Source: Rhodothermaceae bacterium bin80
GTDB taxonomy: Bacteria > Bacteroidota > Rhodothermia > Rhodothermales > Bin80
Assembly: GCA_002238805.1 (NCBI GenBank)
Contig: MPNB01000006.1
Span: 1 to 64,000 of the forward strand
DNA: 64,000 nt
Direction: 5' to 3'
In this document: one piece after another, positions 35,389 through 45,000 of the stretch
Position numbering within the stretch: position 1 is the stretch's first letter
Layout: every line of letters begins with the position of its first letter
Notes under the pieces: model-generated
Seen by the model: the letters and a program-made list of their open reading frames with translations, nothing else
Databases searched by the model: none
Told to the model about the DNA's origin: nothing
Position numbers and translations under genes: made by a program

Positions 35389-36546
35389 ATGATCCGAGTG
35401 GCCATTTACGGGTTATTGATGCCCGCTGCCACGCTCGCTGCTCAGACGATAGTCGAGAGTGAAGATCCAGGTCGCCCCGACTTGATCCTGTCGGACGAGC
35501 CGTTGGTGCGTATCGGTGTCCTTGAAGGTCCGATGGAATACATGTTCGGGGAAGTAACCAGCGCGATTCGGCTCGAAGATGGGAGCGTGGTTGTGACGGA
35601 CGAGCAGAGCTACGAAGTTCGGATGTTCGATGCCGGTGGTCGGCACGTGTGGACGAGCGGACGGCAAGGCGAGGGACCGGGAGAGTACGGGGGACTCCGG
35701 TTGCTGCGAGGCTGCCCGGGAGCCGCGGTCACGGTTTTCGACTGGCATCTGGACCGAATTACCGAACTCGACGCGGAGGGCAACGTGACCGACACACGGA
35801 GGCTCGGCGAGGTCGGAGTGAATCCGTATAGCGAGCCCATGTGCGCGCCCGATGCCAGCTTAATCTTCACGCCTTGGCCGGAAACGGACTACGCATCCTT
35901 GACGATGGGCGAGATCTACCGCTGGAGCATGTCGCTGAACCGATCGAGGGGTGACAGCGTGATGGTCCTGCGTTCCGGGATACCCGGTACAGAGCGTTTC
36001 TTTTATGGCGGGGGCACCGGGCCAAGGGAGTGGGGAAAGGCCATGGTCTTCGCGGCGACTGGCACCGGCGTGTGGTACGGATCGGGAGACGACTACGAAC
36101 TCGAACATGTTGACTGGAGTGGTCGTGTCACGCGCATCGCGCGGTGGGCCGGGCCGGACCGGGAGGTGACAACCGAGCATCTCGACCGCTACCTGAGTGC
36201 CTACCTAGCTCGGTACGACACACCTGCGGAGCGCCAGCGCTTCGAGAGCGAGCGCTGGCGGGACATTCGGAATGACCTGCCGGAGCGGTTCCCCGCCTTT
36301 GAAGCGGACGGGCTCATAGCGCTGCCGGACGGCAGTCTGTGGGTCACCACCTTCGGCTGGCGGTCGCCGGACCAGGAACTCCATCTGCTGCACCCAAGCG
36401 GTAGTTGGGTGGCTCGCCTCGTTATCCCCGCGCGCTCGACGCTGCTGGACGCTGGGCCGGACTGGATGCTCCTACTGGAGCGCGGCGAATTCGGTGAGCA
36501 CAGCGTGGCCGTGTACGAGTTGGTGGAGGCGGGCGATGCCGGTTAG
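35389..36546 (+). CDS. Secreted 6-bladed beta-propeller protein
   Basis: 385 aa from ATG 35389, which begins a signal peptide (MIRVAIYGLLMPAATLAAQT); a frame start at 35299 would add 30 residues. The body resembles 6-bladed beta-propeller (NHL-like) proteins: EDGSVVVTDEQSYEVRMFDA, GGRHVWTSGRQGEGPGEYGG and ADGLIALPDGSLWVTTFGWR. The SGRQGEGPGEY motif is common in secreted propellers of Gemmatimonadota and related soil or marine bacteria. The gene is clearly richer in G+C than its surroundings and lies between two inverted IS1595-type relics, so acquisition from another lineage is likely. No catalytic role is visible. Confidence 0.75.
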   Translation: MIRVAIYGLLMPAATLAAQTIVESEDPGRPDLILSDEPLVRIGVLEGPMEYMFGEVTSAIRLEDGSVVVTDEQSYEVRMFDAGGRHVWTSGRQGEGPGEYGGLRLLRGCPGAAVTVFDWHLDRITELDAEGNVTDTRRLGEVGVNPYSEPMCAPDASLIFTPWPETDYASLTMGEIYRWSMSLNRSRGDSVMVLRSGIPGTERFFYGGGTGPREWGKAMVFAATGTGVWYGSGDDYELEHVDWSGRVTRIARWAGPDREVTTEHLDRYLSAYLARYDTPAERQRFESERWRDIRNDLPERFPAFEADGLIALPDGSLWVTTFGWRSPDQELHLLHPSGSWVARLVIPARSTLLDAGPDWMLLLERGEFGEHSVAVYELVEAGDAG

Positions 36547-36559
36547 CTCGGATGGTCGG

Positions 36560-37310
36560 ATCGGGCCTGTCACCAATCGGAAAACCGAATGGGAGCTCTC
36601 TCCCCTCAATGACCGAGACATCGTACTCATCCGCGCTATGTTTGAGGGCATGGTGATCAAACGCCATATTCAGCCCGATATACGCTCTGTGTTCATCAGC
36701 ATAAACGGATGAACATTCCTCTACGGTCTCCTCAATATTCGGGGCAACATAGCCTTACTCGTCTTGTCTACGTGCATTGTAACGACGGCCCCGCTATGCT
36801 CCCGCAACCCGATTACAGCTGCTTTGCCAACGGTGCCTACACCAGCGTTTTGACGCTTGGAAACGTGCTTATTCTTCCCCTTGCCACCGAAATAGGTTTC
36901 GTCTATTTCCGCCTCACTAGCCAGCATCTGTTTTCTGTATCGCAAGCCTTACGGATGCGATGCTCCGTGAACCACGCTGTTTTCTGGGTAATACCCACTT
37001 CCTTTGCAAACTGGATACTGGAGAGTCCTTTCCGCGCAGTAGTCATCAGATAGGTTGCAAATAGCCATTTCTGCAATGATACCCTGGAATTCTCCATGAC
37101 CGTACCAGTCCGAACGCTGAACCTGCTTTTGCTGGCTGGACAATCCCCGCATTTGTACTGCATCCTGCCCTTGATTTGCCAAACCTTAGTACTCCCACAG
37201 CGAGGGCAAACAGGTTCACTCCCCCAGCGCTGTTGCGCAATATAGCTCCGGCATGTATTTTCACCGGGAAACTTCTTGTGGAACTCTGAAACGCTAAGAT
37301 AGTCTTTCAT
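36560..37310 (-). pseudogene. IS1595-family transposase, frameshifted and truncated
   Basis: The reading starts at ATG 37310 with the zinc-ribbon front (CPRCGSTKVWQIK, YKCGDCP), then FAKEVGITQKTAWFTEHRIR. A shift near 36940 is required to continue as EAEIDETYFGGKGKNKH (first Asp of DDE) and RQNAGVGTVGKAAVIGL. A second shift near 36740 leads to SSVYADEHRAYIGLNM (second Asp) and HHALKHSADEYD. The expected NGIES segment with the catalytic Glu is absent, and the reading runs into the propeller gene flank. It is inactive. Confidence 0.8.
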
Positions 37311-37402
37311 CGGTACAATTAAATGCTTTTTGCACCCTGTTAAATTGTACCAAAAAGTTTCGAAATTGCAAGGATTTGGTACAGTTTAAGGATGTAATTC
37401 CC
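36590..37402 (-). mobile_element. Right IS1595-type relic
   Basis: The element runs inward from the inverted end at 37402 (GGGAATTACAT outermost, then TTGGTACAATTTAACAGGGT at about 37341-37360) and holds a nearly full transposase gene whose 3' end merges with the 3' flank of the propeller gene. The inner terminal repeat is not recognisable, so this copy is truncated. The two relics are inverted, as the ends of a composite structure. Confidence 0.7.
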
Positions 37403-37418
37403 TTGATTTTGTTCAATC

Positions 37419-37790
37419 ATGAAGATAGAGCCGCCATACGGATTACGACAACGCGTAGGCCTGTTCCTGGGTCCAATTTGGCTGTTGGCGGCGCTTGTGC
37501 TTCCTCCCCCGAGCGGACTGGTACTGGAAGCCTGGTACACAGCAGGCGCAACTCTATTGATGGCCACATGGTGGATCGCTGAATCTATCCCAATTCCCGC
37601 AACTTCCCTTCTCCTGTCTGTACCTGCAGTCCTGGAAGTCGGTTATACGTTTCATCTACCCGTTGCTACGCTCTCCCAATGCCACCGTTCATGGCAATGA
37701 CGCGTCGTGGTCTTCGAAATGACACGTGCAGGCTTTGTGTCAATTTTACCATCCTTGCGCTGATAACTGTTTGTGCGTACCCTATTAAGT
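37419..37790 (+). pseudogene. SLC13 transporter relic, internally deleted
   Basis: The first 61 codons (YGLRQRVGLFLGPIWLLAAL ... WWIAESIPIPATSLLL) match the start of the intact transporter at 48112 at close to 90% of bases by eye. At about 37610 the match jumps to the C-terminal part: AVLEVGYTFHLPVATLSQ corresponds to ALGASCAFMLPVATPPN near intact residue 425, followed after a frame break by VFEMTRAG. About 1.1 kb is missing. Transport function is lost. It is in the same orientation as the intact gene 10 kb away. Confidence 0.85.
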
Positions 37791-37884
37791 GCCTAGGGAA
37801 TTAGAGTTGACGCAAAGTTATCCAGACTGAACGATGCGATATAATAGGATGTTGCATGGCCACGACTATGTCGAGGTTTTGAAA

Positions 37885-38466
37885 CTAATCGGTCTGTATT
37901 TTACCATAAAAGTAACCCTGAAGATCGTCCATCCATAGATTGTTAATCGTACTCTTTCCAGCACCACCATCCGTCAACCTTATATAAAACCGACAGCTTC
38001 CACGAACATCTCCATTCCCTGCTCTGTATGCTTTGTCGCGAAGTATTTTCAGAGTATCCAGGTTGATCTCTTGCCCATGAAGCCCCCCGAGGTAATTGTG
38101 CAAGTCAAGCCATCTCTGTCGAACCTTTGGATTCTGTGCATATTCGATATTATACCTTGCTCGTGAACGCACATCAATCGTCATCAGTAATTGGGTGTTT
38201 TCGTTTTTATCCTTCATACAATGAGGAGCTCCCGGTCCAATGTCCTCCTCCAGTTCTTTGATTTTGTCATTGAGAGCAACTATACTGACATTGAGACTAG
38301 CTATACTGTCATTGAGGCTAGCTATACTGTCGAGAAGTACTTTACCACCATCTTTCGAAGTCTTGACATAGTAAATTCCACCCAGAAGAATGCCAGTCAC
38401 TGTAATTGCAGTCATTAAATCTGCAATGGCAGGCCAGACTGTGATCTGCGTCCGGTATCTCCGCAT
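37885..38466 (-). CDS. MotB/ZorB-like single-pass membrane protein
   Basis: 193 aa. The N-terminal helix WPAIADLMTAITVTGILLGG carries ADLMTA, matching the ADxMTA segment of MotB-type stator proteins whose Asp conducts the proton or sodium ion. Residues about 45-75 are a repetitive coiled coil (SIASLNDSIASLNVSIVALN). The rest has a Cys pair (PHCMKD, GSCRFY) and does not look like the OmpA peptidoglycan-binding domain found in MotB and ZorB. The start overlaps the stop of the ZorA-like gene (TAATG), so the two are translationally coupled, as expected for motor subunits. It is the last gene of the operon. Confidence 0.65.
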   Translation of the reverse strand: MRRYRTQITVWPAIADLMTAITVTGILLGGIYYVKTSKDGGKVLLDSIASLNDSIASLNVSIVALNDKIKELEEDIGPGAPHCMKDKNENTQLLMTIDVRSRARYNIEYAQNPKVRQRWLDLHNYLGGLHGQEINLDTLKILRDKAYRAGNGDVRGSCRFYIRLTDGGAGKSTINNLWMDDLQGYFYGKIQTD

Positions 38467-39932
38467 TATTGTCGCTTCTTTTCAATTGTTTGGATAAGTT
38501 CCTTAATGAATTCAATCAGATTGTCCATAGTTATATCCATTCCTGCGTGTGTCTTCTGCATTGTTTTTAGCAACTTCTCCGTCTGACCAACAACGGGCAT
38601 CAGCGCTTCATTCGTAGTGGATTGTAGTGTTTCATTAATACTGACTGTGACTTTCTTCAATTCTTCGGGGATTTCCGAAAGTGTATTTGCTGACTGCTGG
38701 AGATTTGTGCCGAACTGTTTCGCTGCAGCAGGCATTTGCTCAGTCGTCCCTTCCAGATACGAACCCATCCTCTTAAGAGGCACAACGATCTGTTCATCAA
38801 CATCACGCCTCAAAGCCTCAAAGATATCCCCCACGATTGTACTACTCTGACTGACAAACCAATTCTTTAATTTTTCCTGATTCTCTGCTATCATCCCGGA
38901 TAGTTCTGTCCTTTCCCTCCTCAGGTCATCTATTTCTTGCAGAAAAGCATCTCTTAAGGCCTGCACATGTCTCTCTGCCGCCCTTCCGAAGATATTGTCA
39001 AGACCCTCAAGCGAGTCTCGAATATTATTCGGCAACGGCTCCAACATTCCTTTAAGCTCGACGAGAAAGTCTTCGGTAATCCTCTGTAGATCGTCTTGGC
39101 CTTCTTTCATGGCTTTGACCAATTTTCCCTGTCTCTCGGAACGGTTTTTTATATCCGTAAGGAGTTCCTTGATTGCATTCACGAAACTGTCCTGACCATC
39201 CTCAATCCTATTCTCCCAAGCACTGCATGACCCATCTATAATTTCCTCTAGACGCTCCGGCAATGTACCCATTGGAGCGATCGTACTGGCCAAATGATCG
39301 GTTGCAGTTGTTATCCCTTCTGCTGCACTCGTCAAGTTCTTGATACCATCTGAAGTTTGCAGCTGCACGCGTTGCATCTCATCCTGACTATCCAAAACTT
39401 TTTGGGCAAAGGACTGCATAACTTCGACAAAAATAGTTAGACCGCCCAGATCCCCGTTTCCCATTAGAGAAGGGATTTTGAATGTGCTTTCTTTCTCTAT
39501 TATGGCTTCAGCCTTCTCAGCCACCTTATCTTGCGTGGCGGGCAAAATCCGCAGTACAATTAAGAGATGACACCCAAGCCCCACCAAACTTGAAAACAAG
39601 GCAAAAATGATACCCCAGACTATACTCGATTCCATGGAATCTGGCATGGAATCGGCATCTAGGCTTAGAAACGGCATGAATCCAATGATTCCAATAACAA
39701 ACAAAAGCATTGTTCCACCAATGCCAATAACCAAAGCGGCATTGGAAAACCTTCTGATGCCATCTAGATAAGATTCCCCCAATCGATCAAACTGATCGAT
39801 TGTTAGGTCCTTGCGTACGCCAATTTCCTCCAGCAGGTCGTCCGAAGCTTGCTTGGCTCTCCGGAAATTATTCCATTGGAGAAATATCAACACAACGAGT
39901 GCAGGGATCTCTACTACGATGACTGTCCCCAT
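38466..39932 (-). CDS. MotA/ZorA-like channel protein with long coiled-coil tail
   Basis: 488 aa from ATG 39932 (a TTG at 39950 is the alternative). Transmembrane segments: VIVVEIPALVVLIFLQW at the front, then after about 50 residues ALVIGIGGTMLLFVIGIIGF and SSIVWGIIFALFSSLVGLGC, the hydrophobic pair typical of the MotA/TolQ/ExbB channel fold. From about residue 170 to the end the protein is an extended amphipathic coiled coil rich in Glu, Gln and Leu (EMQRVQLQTSDGIKNLTSAA), comparable in plan to the intracellular tail of ZorA. With the MotB-like partner it should form an ion-driven stator complex in the inner membrane, with the tail in the cytoplasm. Confidence 0.7.
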   Translation of the reverse strand: MGTVIVVEIPALVVLIFLQWNNFRRAKQASDDLLEEIGVRKDLTIDQFDRLGESYLDGIRRFSNAALVIGIGGTMLLFVIGIIGFMPFLSLDADSMPDSMESSIVWGIIFALFSSLVGLGCHLLIVLRILPATQDKVAEKAEAIIEKESTFKIPSLMGNGDLGGLTIFVEVMQSFAQKVLDSQDEMQRVQLQTSDGIKNLTSAAEGITTATDHLASTIAPMGTLPERLEEIIDGSCSAWENRIEDGQDSFVNAIKELLTDIKNRSERQGKLVKAMKEGQDDLQRITEDFLVELKGMLEPLPNNIRDSLEGLDNIFGRAAERHVQALRDAFLQEIDDLRRERTELSGMIAENQEKLKNWFVSQSSTIVGDIFEALRRDVDEQIVVPLKRMGSYLEGTTEQMPAAAKQFGTNLQQSANTLSEIPEELKKVTVSINETLQSTTNEALMPVVGQTEKLLKTMQKTHAGMDITMDNLIEFIKELIQTIEKKRQ

Positions 39933-39934
39933 TT

Positions 39935-41347
39935 CTATCGCCCTCCGCAATCCAGTGGTGGAAAAGGCGCAATAGTTGCTATATACTTGTCAGGACGCAA
40001 AGCATCAGTAAACTGGCCGAGATGAAATGTCGACTCAATGCCGCACCTAGTGGAAGACCATGCACTCCAATCAACCACCTCAGATACGTTGTAACTCAAC
40101 TCTGCGGTTACTTTACTCTTCTCCGCTATTATGATTCCATCATCATCACAGGTCTTGGTGGTATCCGCTTCTTCTCGCTGCTCGTCCTCATGAATTATGC
40201 GGTACACAGATCTACAGTTGAGCTCAAGGTTTACCTGTGATTTATCACTTTTTTGCAGCCTCGTGATCGTGCTGGAAATACCAATTGAATCTATTGGGCG
40301 TGAATCTGCTGGAATTTCGCTTATCGTTATTCGACGGTCTACAAACTTGCCCGTCAATTGAGGTGTCTTCGAGTTGTATCGGCAAGAATACCCTCTTTCT
40401 GGGGTAAGCTCCGCAAGTCTTGGACTACTCTCTTCCAAGTCGTGCCAAACGAAATCTACCTCGGTACCCCAATCTAAATCAGAATCCCCCTCGACTGTTA
40501 AAGGGACAAGAGTCATGAACTCATACTTTATACGTTCTTGGCTTATACCTGACTCACGAAGTCCCTCGAGCAGCCCTCCCAAGATTTCGCTAACAAGGTT
40601 GTCTTTTCCCGCATCTCTCTCACTGCTCCGGCCTAGAACAAGGACATAAAGCGGGCTCTTTACGAATTTCTCCAATGGCCGATACCTTTGTTGGCACTCG
40701 TCAAACCAACATCCCAAAGAGCCAGACTGAGCATCGCATGCACCACTGCGTACTCCCCAGTACTCAATTCGAACGCCTAAAAGCGCCATGTGAATTGTGC
40801 CATTGTTAAAATGCTCGTTAAGCGGTGCGAGGTACGGAAGCAGACCAGTAGGTCCGATGCCATGCTCAGTAGTCGCCATCAAGTCGCTAATGAGGGCAGC
40901 ACCCATCATGCTGCCATTCTGGAGGCCCGTAACCAGGTCTTCGATCCCCTCATCTAGACGAGAAGAATTGCCATTAAAAAATTTTCGCAACAGACGTTCA
41001 TTACATTGGATCGGATCAACCGAACTAGTAATTCCGAAACATTGTAGTGTACCCCCGTAACCTGCCCCGAACCATGCTGACTTAAGCAAGTCATGGATAT
41101 TCAGAAGAGCATCCTGACTGTCTGGATTCGTCTCATGTACATATCCTCCCATAGGAACGGATCGATCCCAGAAGAGCTGGAAACTCTCTGGAAGTGAATC
41201 ACTGTTGAAAAAAAACCCGGTCGATCCAGCATCTTCCCAAACAGGCGCAACCTTCGCCTTCACACGGATCTCCACTGAATCTTTCGGTGGGTTCCCACAA
41301 TTAGTAAGCACTATCCCTAAAACGACTATGGATACGACTATACGCAT
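39935..41347 (-). CDS. Putative lipoprotein with vWA-like domain
   Basis: 470 aa from ATG 41347, which gives an export signal MRIVVSIVVLGIVLTNCG; Cys17 is a possible lipidation site (the -3 to -1 residues LTN are atypical). A TTG at 41383 is the longer alternative. Residues about 50-230 look like a divergent von Willebrand A fold: FQLFWDRSVPMGGYV has the spacing of the Asp-x-Ser-x-Ser-Met metal site with Pro in place of the third Ser, then GSMMGAALISDLMATTEHG and MALLGVRIEYWGVRSG. The C-terminal half is beta-rich with paired Cys residues and is unrecognised. It ends 2 nt before the ZorA-like gene. It may be the periplasmic face of the motor. Confidence 0.55.
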   Translation of the reverse strand: MRIVVSIVVLGIVLTNCGNPPKDSVEIRVKAKVAPVWEDAGSTGFFFNSDSLPESFQLFWDRSVPMGGYVHETNPDSQDALLNIHDLLKSAWFGAGYGGTLQCFGITSSVDPIQCNERLLRKFFNGNSSRLDEGIEDLVTGLQNGSMMGAALISDLMATTEHGIGPTGLLPYLAPLNEHFNNGTIHMALLGVRIEYWGVRSGACDAQSGSLGCWFDECQQRYRPLEKFVKSPLYVLVLGRSSERDAGKDNLVSEILGGLLEGLRESGISQERIKYEFMTLVPLTVEGDSDLDWGTEVDFVWHDLEESSPRLAELTPERGYSCRYNSKTPQLTGKFVDRRITISEIPADSRPIDSIGISSTITRLQKSDKSQVNLELNCRSVYRIIHEDEQREEADTTKTCDDDGIIIAEKSKVTAELSYNVSEVVDWSAWSSTRCGIESTFHLGQFTDALRPDKYIATIAPFPPLDCGGR

Positions 41348-41432
41348 GGAAATACTGAATCTTTTGCTTTTGGTAACTGCCAAGCTCCTGGTATACTACG
41401 AGATAACACCTTGATTCTGTTCTGACTGCATA

Positions 41433-41882
41433 TTAAGAACGGTAGCCCCGAAGCGAATTGCGGATACCCTTAGCCTTATTCAGGCATACCTGAAGATCGC
41501 GTAAGATCGCATCCTTTGATCTAGAAGACGACGATTCCCGGTGCAAGATCACAGATAGCGCTCGTAGTCTCCGCCCAATCAAGTCAGGAAAGACTCGAAA
41601 TATGACGAACTGGATCACGCTATAGCTTCTGTATAAGTCAGAGAACTGTGCCCACGTCGTCTTTCCAGATAAAGGCTCTTTCTCCTGCGGGGAAGGGATC
41701 CCGGTCAATCGAGAAATGTCCTCAGTAATGATCAGTACATTTTGCAGGACGAGTAAATCTGTGGAAAGTAGTCGCCTAGGCAACTTTCTGTCCAGGATAT
41801 CAACTGACTGTATGATGCGGCAACCAAACCGAAGCGCCCATGCAGCCATTATACAAGTCACTCGAACCATAATTGGTTTCAT
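41433..41882 (-). CDS. Unrecognised 149-aa protein of the motor operon
   Basis: Mostly helical and basic, with a hydrophobic first 20 residues (VRVTCIMAAWALRFGC) that may touch the membrane. LLVLQNVLIITEDISRLTG and DLYRSYSVIQFVIFRVFPD suggest a helical bundle. I know no family for it. It lies between the giant tubulin/actin-like gene (144 nt away) and the lipoprotein gene (85 nt), on the same strand, and so belongs to the cluster by position. Confidence 0.5.
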   Translation of the reverse strand: MKPIMVRVTCIMAAWALRFGCRIIQSVDILDRKLPRRLLSTDLLVLQNVLIITEDISRLTGIPSPQEKEPLSGKTTWAQFSDLYRSYSVIQFVIFRVFPDLIGRRLRALSVILHRESSSSRSKDAILRDLQVCLNKAKGIRNSLRGYRS

Positions 41883-42026
41883 TTTTATTGAGTCGATAAA
41901 TTAAACCGATACACGCCTCGGACTAGAACTTGGCCTTTGCATTGTCGCTGATCTCTACCAGATATGACCTCCATAGAGCTGAATATCGGAGTTGAGTAAG
42001 CCTGGTGACCCAACTACATGATTCAA

Positions 42027-45000
42027 TCAACCCATAATATTCTCTGAGTTGAACGCGTTTTCCCAAATCAGTGCGGCCACGGGAGCATCCAGTTTACGGA
42101 CGTCTCGAGAACTTTCATCTTTTAGACCTTTATTGATCTTCCGCATGCAGTTATCATCAATTCTTACGGTAACCTTAGGATGCCCTTCCAGCGGATAGTC
42201 TACAAGCAGCGGTGGATCAATTTCCTCCCAAACGTAAAGCTCAACACTCTCTTCGACATTTTCGAACGGCAAAGCATCAAACCAATTCTTTTGTACTCTC
42301 TCTCCCAGATGATCGTCGAATACAAGTTTTGCCAGCGGAAATTTATGACTCCTTTTCAATACATCATTTGGACTCATTTCTTCGCCCACGGCATTCTTGA
42401 TTGGGCCGAGTTTGGGGTCAGACCTACCCTGATCCTCGTGCCATATCTCCGAGTTAAGCTCATTTAGTCCCACATCATTCCAGAAATCACTGGCGCGGCG
42501 CTGAATCCGCTCCTTGATCTTGCTCTGAATCTCTATATAATCGCTGCTGTCATACCAGAGACGCCACCCATTACCCTGGATCTGAACAACAATCTTCAAA
42601 TCCTTGCGGTCTTGTTCATTTTCAAGTTTTGGCCAAATATCTTTCCCAATGTAAGCGACAAGGCTCCGTGCCAAAAAGTCTGTGATGAACCAAAAGTAGC
42701 GATGAATCAGTCGAACCGCCGTCTCCTTACGCTCCCTACCTTCAGCAGAATTTTCAAAACCTTCAAGCCCTAGATATTCAGACTTACTATTCCAGAGGGC
42801 GATATGAAATAATTGTTCTGACCCCATCGAACGCATCCATGCCCGCAGATTCATGAGACAGGCATCCGAATTATTAGCCTGCTTCCAACCTCTGTCCTTC
42901 GGCAGGCACGAGTCTGCCTTTTTTGCCAGCGTTTCTAGAAGTAAGTGGCCACCCAACTTTACACTATCTGCCACCTCCCCAAATTTGTTTCTTTTGCCAT
43001 CCTTTACCTCACCATCAGAACAAGAGAGTAAAATATCCAGAGTTCTGCCCCCCAAATCCGCCACAAGCTTCACTTCCAGCTTATCTCTTGTCCCCATTGC
43101 TTTCTTAGCAGCGTGGGATTCGCTATATAATCCTGAACCAACAAGCTCAGCTTCGCATCCAAGATCTTCCCTGATGCACTTGAGTACTTCTTGGATTGAT
43201 GTCTTGTATTTCTCAGTATCCCTCGTGGATGTGCCGCGCAACGGATACGTGAATGTGAACTCAATCTTCTTGGGTACTTGCCCTAACTTTCTGATAATAT
43301 CGGCCACGAAAACTTCGATAGCCATGCGAAGATAACACTTGCGAAGCCAAGGCTCTTTCCCCTTAAAACCACGCTGTTTAGTCTCCCACTTAAATCCAGA
43401 TAGTACGTGCGCACTTCCATCAGATCTCCGCAACCTCACATTAGGGATCGCATAGTGTGTCATGGGCTCCCACTCATCTTCAACTCTTCCTGATTCTAGA
43501 GTATCAAGCTTTTGGGTGGCCCACAGATCTGATGACAACAACGATTTTGAAGTGCCTCCATTTTCTTTTTCAGAATATGTAGGTCGCCATGTATCCAGTT
43601 GCATCGCGGGGTCAGGTTCATTTGGCCAGTTTTCACTAATGTGCAACGACAGTTTTTCCTTATCGGGAATATCAGGAACCAACTCAGCAGCGAGATCAAC
43701 CGTTTGGGCACCCTCCTTGTTTTTCTTCTCCACAGCAGCCACGGTGTGCGAAGTACCAAAGTCTACAGCAAGCTTCCATGAGTCATCGGCTTTTGAAAGT
43801 TCTTCCAAAGCAATTAGATAAATACCTACATCTTCCTTTATATCATGATCGTAAGCACACAAAGCCACAGGCGGGCCTCCCACATGTCGACTTTTTTTGA
43901 CATCAAATTTTACGGGATGGCTGGGGCCAAACCCCTCTGGAGGACCTGATTGCAACCTGGACAAAGCACCACCCTTCTCAGAATTCTCATATATCGTACG
44001 AACTTCCAGTGATTTCTGTGTCGAGTGACTATAGACATAGTAGGCCCTCCACGAGTCTTCATTTCTCTTGGTTCTGAAATTGGGCCAGATCATCCAATGA
44101 GCCCGTGCTCGTTTTTCTGGACGAACTGTGATCTTGACCGGTTTGCTTCTCCCCCTGAGATTAAGTGTCCAACATACCTTGTCATCCTTAACTTCGCGCT
44201 TAATGGTTTCTATGCTCTTATTGGTCAAATTGTCGATTAATACTTCTCCTTCACCTCCTTGCCTACTCTTATCTGGGGACACCACCAGCCCGATGTAATC
44301 TGGACGAAGTGGGATATCTGGATAAATGAGTTCTTCCGCACTGCATTTGGATCCAGGAACTGGTTGCTGCTCAAGCGGAACGCAGATCCGTATTTTGATC
44401 GCATCTATGTCAATCACACGGATATTATCAACATAGATCGTATTCTCTAAGTCTTCCTTGATCCAAATTTGGTTTTTCGCCTCATTCCTTCCCCATGCGA
44501 AAATTTTTCCCTGCTTTTGGATTTCATCTAAATGTCTCTTCCAAATCATATGCACGGGATGAGGAAGACCCGGCATGCGAAAATCTTTGACCAGCTTGAA
44601 CCCCCCGATCTCTTTGAACTCTGGAACTCTCTTGATAAGCTCATCTACCTGCTCTCCATCCGCATCTGAGCCATCGGGGAGAAATGTGGACTCACCCTCT
44701 ACTGGCAACGGAATTTCCCATGATTCATCTCCCAAACGAATTGAGAGATGTTCTGCAATCCCAAACGATCCAACCTTATCCTTGCAACGCTCACTCAGAA
44801 CATCAACTAAAACCAAGCGAGAACCCTTAGGAATATCCTCCGCCAGCCGTTTGACCCAACCTGCAATACAGCTCCAGGTCTTTGCACTTGCTGAACCCAA
44901 TGCACCCCAGCTTTCCGACTCCTTCCAATCCCGCTTCTTCGCATAATCAGTAAGCTCTTCCCATAAGTCGCCCCAGTCGTTGTCTTCAACGCTTGCCGCG

